Made by a program: the position numbers and the translations under genes. DNA of 8,600 nucleotides, taken from an uncultured bacterium (GTDB taxonomy: Bacteria; Patescibacteriota; Saccharimonadia; Saccharimonadales; Saccharimonadaceae). The stretch covers positions 1 to 8,600 of the forward strand of contig USNP01000018.1 of assembly GCA_900556165.1 (NCBI GenBank), read 5' to 3'. The notes below the pieces were generated by a model. The model worked only from the letters and a program-made list of their open reading frames with translations. It had not been told where the DNA came from and made no database searches. Below, piece after piece: positions 1 through 5,540 of the stretch; positions within the stretch are counted from its first letter, which is position 1, and every line of letters begins with the position of its first letter.

Positions 1-540
1 CACATTTATTAAACTAATCTTAATTTTATTGCCAATTTTTAGATTATTTTTTTGAGCAAAAGCTTCGTGGACTAAGGCTTTTCCTCTATCGTTTTGTTCT
101 AAATGGCGACCTTGTTTGAGTTTGAATACGCCACTGCTAAAGAGTGTATTTTTGGTGGTATTGTTGGTGCTGTGAATTGCGACTGTATTTTTTAAGTCTT
201 CATCGAGATCGTTGCGCTGTACTTGTTGATTAGCAGATACTACTTTAGCGTTTATGAGCTTGGCTAAACCTTCATATTCAAGTAATGACTCTTTGATTTC
301 TTTAATGTTACGAATATTCTCCACATCTTTGTAGTTAAAGTAGCCCTGAGGATCTTTCTTGACTATTGAAAAAGATGAATTTGACGCTTTATAGAGCGAA
401 TTTTCTAGATTACTGCTAGAATTAACTACGCTCAAACATGCATATAGGCTTGAAAATACCGCAGTAAGAATTAAAAAAACAATTGTAGTTCTTTTTCTCT
501 TCCGCGTAACATAAGCCAGTGACTTTTGTATGATTCTCAA
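1..540 (-). CDS. ABC transporter permease, FtsX/MacB type, N-terminal part (cut by left edge)
   Basis: Only the first 180 codons are present; the frame runs open off the left edge. The start is TTG at 540-538, chosen because AGGAG lies 5 nt upstream (550-546) and because the protein then begins with a short basic stretch (RKRKR, residues 13-17) directly before one hydrophobic segment at about residues 19-39. Residues 40-180 are extracytoplasmic-looking, and GRHLEQNDRGKALVHEAFA followed by LKIGNKI near 145-173 is typical of the periplasmic core domain of MacB/FtsX-fold permeases. Family members work with an ABC ATPase to export peptides or lipids or to drive mechanotransmission at the membrane; the N-terminus resembles Gram-positive Vex-type permeases. 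The partner ATPase and the remaining three TM helices would lie left of the window. Codon use differs from the neighbours: 4 of 8 arginines are AGA, against none in pth. The family is fairly sure; the substrate is unknown. Confidence 0.78.
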   Translation of the reverse strand, partial: MRIIQKSLAYVTRKRKRTTIVFLILTAVFSSLYACLSVVNSSSNLENSLYKASNSSFSIVKKDPQGYFNYKDVENIRNIKEIKESLLEYEGLAKLINAKVVSANQQVQRNDLDEDLKNTVAIHSTNNTTKNTLFSSGVFKLKQGRHLEQNDRGKALVHEAFAQKNNLKIGNKIKISLINV

Positions 541-566
541 TCTATCTCCTTTCGCTTTAGTTTCAT
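537..566 (-). other. Possible 9-codon leader ORF overlapping the permease start
   Basis: On the minus strand an ATG at 566-564 opens a frame reading MKLKRKEID, with its TGA at 539-537. This stop overlaps the permease TTG (540-538) in a TTGA arrangement of the kind used for translational coupling, and the permease Shine-Dalgarno lies inside the mini-ORF. The mini-ORF has no Shine-Dalgarno of its own. Its upstream sequence, ATAAAATATAGTTAAGT before ATG, closely resembles that before the MATE-like gene (ATAAAATAGTTAAAT), where a leaderless start is suspected. It may be chance; nothing shows that it is translated. Confidence 0.25.
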
Positions 567-751
567 ACTTAACTATATTTTATGATAGTTTTATGAAGTG
601 AATATGAAATTTGGTAGATTTATTTTTTACAGAAATTTTAATAGATGAAATCTTTCATAAATTTTGAGTGGTGTTTAACGGAGTCAAGAAACTGAGGGAT
701 GTATAACTATAAGCTATTTTATTATCCATAAAAAGTAAATGAGAATATTTT
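541..751. other. Intergenic region between pth and the permease
   Basis: These 211 bases hold no convincing gene. The left part is the 5' region of the permease: its Shine-Dalgarno (550-546), a possible 9-codon leader ORF (566-537, minus) and an inverted repeat (571-590). The right part is the 3' flank of pth; I see no hairpin followed by a T run there, so no clear intrinsic terminator. No tRNA-like or other structured RNA was recognised. Confidence 0.6.
571..590. promoter_or_regulatory. Inverted repeat AACTAT-N8-ATAGTT, candidate operator for the permease
   Basis: The two 6-base arms are perfectly inverted with an 8-base spacer. A second, less regular pair lies outside them: TTCATA at 562-567 and TATGAA at 592-597. 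The element sits 30-50 bases upstream of the permease TTG, over the region where a -10 (TATAGT or TAAAAT on the minus strand) would fall. It is placed as an operator for a dimeric repressor would be. The AT-rich composition makes chance palindromes more likely, and no regulator gene is visible nearby. Confidence 0.35.
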
Positions 752-1312
752 TTAGATTGAACGTTTATTATTCTCGAGAGAATCTTTTGCAAAATCTTCA
801 ACAAAATCTTCGCAAATTTTAAAAATCTGGGGTAATTTTTCGCTCTCGTTTTTTGAGAATTTAGCCAGAACGAAATTCATTGCGCCGATTTTTGGCAAAA
901 ATTCATTTTTGATGCCAATTTTCATTCGTGCAAAATCTTCACCAAAAACGGAAATTAAAGATTTTAGTCCGTTATTCCCGGCAGAACTTCCACTTTTTCG
1001 AACACGAACCACGCCAAAATCTAAATCTAAATCATCGTGAACGGCTAAAAAATCTTTTCGAAAATTAATTTTATAAAAATCGCAAATCGCCCGTGCTGAA
1101 AAACCAGTTTCATTATAAAAAGTTGTTGGTTTAATGAGCAAAACTTTTTCATTAAAGAGTGTAATTTCAGCAATAAAAGCTTTAAATTTTGGCTTTTCTT
1201 GAAATTGTGCGTTATTTTTTTTTGCTAAATAATCTGCAAATTCAAAGCCAATATTGTGGCGAGTTCCATTATATTTTTCTGGAAAATTGCCTTGAAAAAG
1301 TATAATTTTCAT
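752..1312 (-). CDS. pth: Peptidyl-tRNA hydrolase (Pth)
   Basis: Pth cleaves the ester bond of peptidyl-tRNAs that drop off ribosomes, recycling tRNA in the cytoplasm. The 186-residue length is normal for bacterial Pth. The equivalents of the E. coli active-site residues are present: Asn9 (GNFP), the catalytic base His19 (TRHN), Asn67 (TTFYN), Asp93 (HDDLDL) and Asn114 (AGNNGLK). Residues that would contact the tRNA phosphate are basic here (Arg105, Lys131). The usual GGHNG loop reads AGNNG, so the histidine before the conserved Asn is replaced by Asn. The start ATG follows AAAGGA with a 4-nt gap (1322-1317). The gene lies 39 nt downstream of der on the same strand and is probably cotranscribed with it, although a strong hairpin sits between them. 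Confidence 0.95.
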   Translation of the reverse strand: MKIILFQGNFPEKYNGTRHNIGFEFADYLAKKNNAQFQEKPKFKAFIAEITLFNEKVLLIKPTTFYNETGFSARAICDFYKINFRKDFLAVHDDLDLDFGVVRVRKSGSSAGNNGLKSLISVFGEDFARMKIGIKNEFLPKIGAMNFVLAKFSKNESEKLPQIFKICEDFVEDFAKDSLENNKRSI

Positions 1313-1328
1313 TTTATCCTTTCGAAAA

Positions 1329-1348
1329 TCGCCCCAAGCGCGGGGCGA
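1329..1348 (-). terminator. GC-rich hairpin between der and pth (partial terminator or processing element)
   Basis: On the minus strand TCGCCCC (1348-1342), a 6-base loop and GGGGCGA (1335-1329) form a perfect 7-bp stem, followed by only four T residues. It begins 3 bases after the der stop and ends 6 bases before the pth Shine-Dalgarno (AAAGGA, 1322-1317). The U-tract is short for an efficient terminator, so it may attenuate, stabilise the upstream mRNA or mark a processing site. Confidence 0.55.
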
Positions 1349-1351
1349 AAA

Positions 1352-2812
1352 TTATTGATTTTTTTGAATTCGAGCAAGTTTTTCGTCGCGTTTACGTTCG
1401 CGTTTATTTTGCGTATCAGTTGCTTTTTTAAGAGTGCCCGAAGCTTTATTGATAACTTTTTTACCAGCCGAAATTCTTGCACGGTTTTCTTTGATTTGTT
1501 TTTCATCTCTGAAAGAAAACTTAATCGGCGTGCCAGAATAATCGAAATTTTCACGAATTAAGCGTTCCAAATAGCGTTTATAGCTCCAGTGAACAAATTT
1601 TAGATTCGAACCGTGAATAATAAACCAGGGTGGATTGCTGTCGCTTTGTGAGATATAGCGTAATTTTGGATGTGTATTTTTCAAACCTGCTGGCGGATGA
1701 GCTTGCGTTGCTTTTTGAAGAAGCTGATTCAAGATTGAAGTTTTTGCAAGTCTGGCACGGTTACGGTGAACTTTCAGAATTAAATCATAAATCTTTGTTA
1801 CATTTTGGCCAGTTTTCGAACTCGTGAAGATCAGCGGTGCCCAAGGTGTAAATTTAAAATAATAAGCAATTCGTGGCGCTAAAGCATCGCGAGTGTAAGC
1901 ATCTTTTCCTTCAACGCTATCCCATTTCGAAACCACAATAATCATCCCTTTTCCGGCATCGTTAATTAAGCCAGCGATTCGTTGGTCGAGCTGCGTATTG
2001 AGTTCATTCGCATCCATTAAAAGCAAGCAAATATCAGCTTCATCAATTGCATTCAAAGTTCGAAGCACTGAGAATTTTTCGATTCCAACTTCTTGCTTAC
2101 CAGGTTTGCGCATTCCGGCCGTATCGATGATCTCGATTGTTTTTTCATTAAATTTAATTTCGGTTCGGTTTGTGTCGCGCGTTGTTCCGGCAACATTTGC
2201 CACGATCGCCTGTTGTTTTCCGGCCATAGTGTTGAAAAGATATGATTTTCCAGCATTTGGGCGACCAACCAAAGCCACACGAATTATATCTTCGTCGCGT
2301 TTTTCTTCTTTAACTTTTGGAATATTTTCAGCGATTTCGGTTAGAAGTTCTTCAACACCGGCGTTGTGCTCGGCAGAAGTTCGAATAATCGGTTTGATTC
2401 CGAGTCGCAAAAATTCTTCGTTCGGCAAGTTCCCTTTTAGGTCGGTTTTATTCAAAACTAAAATTACAGGCTTTTGAGATTTTAAAGCTTTTTTTGCAAT
2501 TAAGCGATCTTCGTTCGAAAAAGGTTTAGTGCTATCAAGAACCACCAAAATTAATTCACTGGCATCAACCGCATCTTGAATTTGCTCTTGAATTGTCGCT
2601 TCAAATTCGTCGTTTGGATCTTTCAATCCGGCTGTATCAATTAGCCAAAAAGCTTGTTTTTTATATTTAACTTTGCCGAGAACGCTGTCGCGTGTAGTTC
2701 CGGCTTCTCGCGCAACAACGGCTTGCTGGGCGCGAATCATTCGGTTAAAAAGCGAAGATTTTCCAACATTCGCTTGTCCGATAATTGCAACTTTTGGGAG
2801 ATTTTTAGACAT
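1352..2812 (-). CDS. der: Ribosome-assembly GTPase Der (EngA), double-Era-like
   Basis: Der is an essential GTPase with two G domains and a KH-like domain that acts in maturation of the 50S ribosomal subunit. At 486 residues it is slightly long. Domain 1 shows G1 GQANVGKS (12-19), G2 GTTRD (38-42), G3 DTAG (59-62) and G4 NKTD (121-124). Domain 2 shows G1 GRPNAGKS (183-190), G2 GTTRD (209-213), G3 DTAG (230-233) and G4 SKWD (295-298). The KH-like domain spans about 350-435, with the typical NPPWF (393-397), SYKRYLERLIRE (410-421) and GTPIKFSFR. Residues 436-486 form a Lys/Arg-rich tail. Two departures stand out: GQA instead of GRP in the first P-loop, and Ser instead of Asn in the second G4. 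There is no Shine-Dalgarno; a promoter ends 9 nt before the ATG. Confidence 0.97.
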   Translation of the reverse strand: MSKNLPKVAIIGQANVGKSSLFNRMIRAQQAVVAREAGTTRDSVLGKVKYKKQAFWLIDTAGLKDPNDEFEATIQEQIQDAVDASELILVVLDSTKPFSNEDRLIAKKALKSQKPVILVLNKTDLKGNLPNEEFLRLGIKPIIRTSAEHNAGVEELLTEIAENIPKVKEEKRDEDIIRVALVGRPNAGKSYLFNTMAGKQQAIVANVAGTTRDTNRTEIKFNEKTIEIIDTAGMRKPGKQEVGIEKFSVLRTLNAIDEADICLLLMDANELNTQLDQRIAGLINDAGKGMIIVVSKWDSVEGKDAYTRDALAPRIAYYFKFTPWAPLIFTSSKTGQNVTKIYDLILKVHRNRARLAKTSILNQLLQKATQAHPPAGLKNTHPKLRYISQSDSNPPWFIIHGSNLKFVHWSYKRYLERLIRENFDYSGTPIKFSFRDEKQIKENRARISAGKKVINKASGTLKKATDTQNKRERKRDEKLARIQKNQ

Positions 2813-2821
2813 AGTTTCTTA

Positions 2822-2850
2822 ATTATAACATATTTTTGTTTAAAATTCAA
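2822..2850 (-). promoter_or_regulatory. Sigma70-type promoter of der-pth, near-leaderless
   Basis: On the minus strand TTGAAT (2850-2845) and a consensus TATAAT (2827-2822) are separated by exactly 17 bases. The -10 ends 9 nt before the der ATG, so a normal start point would give a 5' leader of about 0-4 nt. The leader sequence TAAGAAACT contains no Shine-Dalgarno. A small palindrome, TTCAAA-CT-TTTGAA (2846-2859), overlaps the -35 and could be a regulatory site or chance. Confidence 0.75.
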
Positions 2851-2861
2851 ACTTTTGAAAA

Positions 2862-4196
2862 TTAAAAATCAACTTCAACTTTTTGTTTTCGAAGATAAAT
2901 TTCAGAAAGTATAAATTGTAAAAATCCAACTATTGCGGTCGTAACAAAAACACCAGTTAAGCCAAGATTAAAAGTTTTGAGAAAGATAAAAATTCCGATA
3001 GGCGTCAAGATACTACTCGACAAAGCGTAAATTACCTGCATTACCCCGTTTAATTTTTTCAAATATGAACGCGTAATTGAAAGCAAAATATAATAGCGAA
3101 TTTTTGAGCCAACTTCAATTGCGAATAAAATCAAAATCACTGGATTTAGAATTGCATTTTTTACTGATGAATCATTAGAAATAATATTCACCCAAATTGG
3201 GGCTGAAAATCCAATCGAAACTGTAAGAATAATGAAAAGTTTTAAAGCTAACCGCCAAATAAATTTATTGTTTTGATAAACTTCTTTTTGGGTTTTTAAT
3301 CCTAATTTCGAATTGTAAGAGACATCAACGTTTGCAAGGCTTGCACTTGCATCAACTACACCTTCAAGAAAAGCACCAATCGTGTAGATCCAATATCGGG
3401 CTGAAACAAACGATGGCGAAAGATACAATAACGAAGATGTTGTAAAAATAGCAGCAATTCGTGGTGCTAATCTGCGGATAATTTCCCATTTTGTATTGAG
3501 CCAAAGTTTTTTGATCCATTTTATATCAATTTCAAAACCATTTTTAAAGAAATTTGGGCAAGGTTTTGCAATTAAAAAATAAATCAATGGAATTGCATTG
3601 GCCAAAAAACAGGCAACCATCATTCCATTTGCACCCCAGCCAAAAACCCATAGCGCCAAAAATGAGCCAATTGCCATTGTCCATGTTGTCGCGTGGTCGA
3701 GAAGCATCGCTTGTCTCGTTCGAAAAGTAGCTTTAAGATAAGAAGTGATCAGCATCTGGCTCGGGCAAGCCAAGAAGATCGTCGCTACGCAAATTCGCCA
3801 ATATGGCACGTAAAGCGCAAGAAGTTCTTGTGAAACGCCAAGCGAACTTAGTAATTCACCTGCAAAAATAAATGAAATTAGTGCTGGTGGTGTTAGAATT
3901 AAATAAACCAAATAAAGCGCATTTTTAAGGGGTTTCGAAGCTTTATCTGCACTTTTATTCACCATATAAGCAGGCAAATTCGAGACTAAAGCTGTTCGAA
4001 CGGCATAATACGCACAGGAAAGCACCACCCAAAGCGTATCTGTTACAGCAAACATTGTGAGCGATTTTTCCGCATAGGCTACATTTGGATACCAGGCCAT
4101 TACTAGTGCCCAGTTTGCTTCAACAAGATTGTCGGCAATTGTACCAAGAAAATTATCGAAAAACATTTTTCGAAGTTCTTTTTTAGTTTTTAGCAT
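2862..4196 (-). CDS. MATE-like multidrug/metabolite transporter (MOP superfamily)
   Basis: The 444-residue protein is highly hydrophobic, with about 12 predicted membrane segments in two lobes: roughly 24-212 and 245-433, separated by a charged loop near 213-240 (KNGFEIDIKWIKK). Length and two-lobe topology fit the MATE branch of the MOP superfamily. The segment around 130-165 (PYWRI, then CPSQMLITSYLKATFRTRQA) aligns by eye with the conserved end of the third to fourth helices in MATE proteins, and FGWGANGM at 185-192 resembles the family's GxGaxG turn. MATE proteins export cationic drugs or metabolites using Na+ or H+ gradients. A polysaccharide or lipid flippase of the same superfamily is an alternative. 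The ATG at 4196 has no Shine-Dalgarno, and a candidate -10 ends about 8 nt upstream. It is followed 49 nt later by der, which has its own promoter. The substrate cannot be read from the sequence. Confidence 0.72.
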   Translation of the reverse strand: MLKTKKELRKMFFDNFLGTIADNLVEANWALVMAWYPNVAYAEKSLTMFAVTDTLWVVLSCAYYAVRTALVSNLPAYMVNKSADKASKPLKNALYLVYLILTPPALISFIFAGELLSSLGVSQELLALYVPYWRICVATIFLACPSQMLITSYLKATFRTRQAMLLDHATTWTMAIGSFLALWVFGWGANGMMVACFLANAIPLIYFLIAKPCPNFFKNGFEIDIKWIKKLWLNTKWEIIRRLAPRIAAIFTTSSLLYLSPSFVSARYWIYTIGAFLEGVVDASASLANVDVSYNSKLGLKTQKEVYQNNKFIWRLALKLFIILTVSIGFSAPIWVNIISNDSSVKNAILNPVILILFAIEVGSKIRYYILLSITRSYLKKLNGVMQVIYALSSSILTPIGIFIFLKTFNLGLTGVFVTTAIVGFLQFILSEIYLRKQKVEVDF

Positions 4197-4204
4197 ATTT
4201 AACT

Positions 4205-4233
4205 ATTTTATAATTTTTCAAAATAAAAATCAA
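4205..4233 (-). promoter_or_regulatory. Candidate promoter of the MATE-like gene, near-leaderless
   Basis: On the minus strand TTGATT (4233-4228) lies 17 bases from TAAAAT (4210-4205); an alternative -10, TATAAA (4212-4207), gives 15 bases. The -10 ends 8 nt before the ATG at 4196, leaving almost no 5' leader, and AGTTAAAT before the ATG has no Shine-Dalgarno. It is divergent from the promoter at 4251-4279 on the other strand. Confidence 0.5.
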
Positions 4234-4250
4234 CATCAATATTGAAAAAC

Positions 4251-4279
4251 TTGCTTAAAAAGCTAAAAAATGATATAAT
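4251..4279 (+). promoter_or_regulatory. Extended -10 promoter for the small hypothetical gene
   Basis: TTGCTT (4251-4256) and TATAAT (4274-4279) are 17 bases apart, with the TGN extension (TGA, 4271-4273) directly upstream of the -10. Transcription would start near 4286, giving a leader of about 25 nt that includes the Shine-Dalgarno at 4299-4304. This is one of the two best promoter matches in the window and helps to fix the start codon of the gene downstream. Confidence 0.75.
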
Positions 4280-4298
4280 AAAAATCCAAGAAAATTTT

Positions 4299-4304
4299 GG
4301 AGGT
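4299..4304 (+). promoter_or_regulatory. Strong Shine-Dalgarno GGAGGT deciding the start at 4311
   Basis: GGAGGT lies 6 nt before the ATG at 4311. It supports this start over an in-frame TTG at 4242, which lies upstream of the promoter -35 and so would not be in the transcript. Confidence 0.85.
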
Positions 4305-4310
4305 GCAGAA

Positions 4311-4805
4311 ATGCAGGAACATTTTAAAACTGAAACAGCAGCTATACCATTAGCATCGATGAAAACTCGTCAAATGGTTGCAGAAGATACACGAAAAATT
4401 ATCGAGCAAGCTTTTGCAAGCGGTGAGCCTTATGCTAATTTTGAGATTTTTCGAAATCTTTTTGATGTTGAAGAAATCTTGGATGTTCGAAATGAATTTG
4501 TCCTTAAGATTAATATTGAAAAATTTGGAAATCCAGTTGCAGCAGGACAACTTGTGCGAACTTATGCTACAGAAATTCACTATTTTAATTTTCGCGGAAA
4601 AAGCTTGACTGAAAAAATTGCTCGGGCTTGCGAATTTGAGTCTAATTCTGGCAATGAAGATAAAATTCCGATTGAAATTAAAGAATATTTCGAAAAGATT
4701 TTGGATATCTTTTGCCAAATTATGCTTGATAAGAATGTTGAGATTTCAAGCTGTTACGTAATGAGTTTATTGATTAACCTTGCCGATCTTGCTGAATTAC
4801 AGTAA
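4311..4805 (+). CDS. Hypothetical protein, 164 residues, unrecognised
   Basis: I do not recognise a family. The gene is real by its context: an extended -10 promoter, a near-perfect Shine-Dalgarno, an uninterrupted frame with codon use like the neighbours (arginines are all CGN) and an intrinsic terminator just after the stop. The protein looks soluble and mostly helical, with no signal peptide or membrane segment. Helix-like blocks are seen at about 16-37, 46-60, 75-90, 98-108, 120-140 and 144-162. A short polar linker (SNSGNED, 111-117) separates an N-terminal part from a C-terminal hydrophobic helical hairpin. Cys107, Cys135 and Cys148 are scattered and do not form a metal motif. It is the only gene on the plus strand and is transcribed alone. 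A DNA-binding motif is not evident. Confidence 0.85.
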   Translation: MQEHFKTETAAIPLASMKTRQMVAEDTRKIIEQAFASGEPYANFEIFRNLFDVEEILDVRNEFVLKINIEKFGNPVAAGQLVRTYATEIHYFNFRGKSLTEKIARACEFESNSGNEDKIPIEIKEYFEKILDIFCQIMLDKNVEISSCYVMSLLINLADLAELQ

Positions 4806-4810
4806 TTAAC

Positions 4811-4838
4811 AAAAAGGCCTCTTTTGAGGTCTTTTTTT
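4811..4838 (+). terminator. Intrinsic terminator, probably bidirectional
   Basis: Stem AAAAAGGCCTC (4811-4821), loop TTTT and GAGGTCTTTTT (4826-4836), with one G-T wobble, are followed by a T run to 4838. It lies 6 bases after the stop of the plus-strand hypothetical gene. Read on the other strand, the same hairpin (one A-C mismatch, then five T) follows the stop of the pseudouridine synthase gene at 4845, so it could terminate both converging transcripts. Confidence 0.85.
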
Positions 4839-4844
4839 GCTAAA

Positions 4845-5537
4845 CTATTGTTTTTTAATTTTTTGAAATTTACCAAAATCAAAATCTTTTGGTAAAGTAT
4901 ATGAACCAAAGACTATTCTGTGTAGCTCTTGAACTTCATAACCTATAGCCGAGAAGGTTCGGCGAATCTGGCGGTTGCGCCCTTCACTCATAACTACTTT
5001 CCATTTTTTTCTCGAATCGTCCAACCGTTCAAGCCCAAGTTGTGATTTTCCGTCGGGTAGATTTATGCCAAAATCGGCAATCATTTGCTGGTGAATTGGT
5101 TGAAGTGGCGTGTCGAGCGAAACCAAATATTCTTTAATTTTTCGAAATTTCGGGTGTGTCATCTGAAAGGCGAAATCACCATCGTTAGTTAAAAGCAGAA
5201 GTCCGCTTGAATCTTTATCGAGCCGTCCAACAGGTTTTAGGTTGTGAAATTCTTTCGGTAAAATCGCATAAATCGTTTCATTCTCGCCCTGCTTTTTTCT
5301 CGAACAAACAAAACCGCGTGGTTTATTGAAGAGTAAATAAATTTTTTCTTCTGGATTTTTTGAGATAATTTTTTCACCAAGTTTAATTGTATCGTTATTT
5401 TCGAAACGTGCGCCGAGTTTGGCGGTTTTATCGTTGATTGAAATTCGCCCTTTTTCGATTAGCTCATCTGCTTGTCTACGCGAAATTCCCAGCTGAAGAG
5501 CCAGGAATTTGTTTAGGCGTTCGGATTTTTCGTTCAC
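4845..5537 (-). CDS. rRNA pseudouridine synthase, RsuA/RluB/RluE/RluF family
   Basis: This family converts specific uridines in rRNA to pseudouridine during ribosome assembly. The 230-residue protein has an N-terminal S4 RNA-binding domain (about 5-50: LNKFLALQLGISRRQADELI, then GRISIND) and a catalytic domain from about 65. The catalytic motif GRLDKDSSGLLLLTNDGD runs from 104 to 121 with the nucleophile Asp107. NKPRGFVCS (71-79) and the C-terminal EGRNRQIRRTF (185-195) are further family hallmarks. I cannot decide between RluB (23S) and RsuA (16S) orthology, so no symbol is given. The start is GTG at 5537-5535, only 3 nt after the stop of the response regulator gene. A GGAG at 5552-5549 lies 11 nt upstream and can pair weakly (4 bp) with CTCC just before it, so translation may be coupled to the upstream gene. 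Confidence 0.93.
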   Translation of the reverse strand: MNEKSERLNKFLALQLGISRRQADELIEKGRISINDKTAKLGARFENNDTIKLGEKIISKNPEEKIYLLFNKPRGFVCSRKKQGENETIYAILPKEFHNLKPVGRLDKDSSGLLLLTNDGDFAFQMTHPKFRKIKEYLVSLDTPLQPIHQQMIADFGINLPDGKSQLGLERLDDSRKKWKVVMSEGRNRQIRRTFSAIGYEVQELHRIVFGSYTLPKDFDFGKFQKIKKQ

Positions 5538-5540
5538 GAT

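Noticed and set aside
604..648. 14-codon plus-strand ORF (MKFGRFIFYRNFNR) in the intergenic region
   Set aside because: Too short and AT-driven, with no promoter or convincing Shine-Dalgarno.
1998..2477. 159-codon plus-strand frame opposite der
   Set aside because: It is antisense to the conserved G domains of Der, with no start signals and Ser/Phe/Ile-rich shadow composition.
4242..4310. Upstream TTG start giving a 187-residue version of the plus-strand hypothetical protein
   Set aside because: The TTG lies before the -35 of the promoter and has no Shine-Dalgarno, whereas the ATG at 4311 has GGAGGT at 6 nt.
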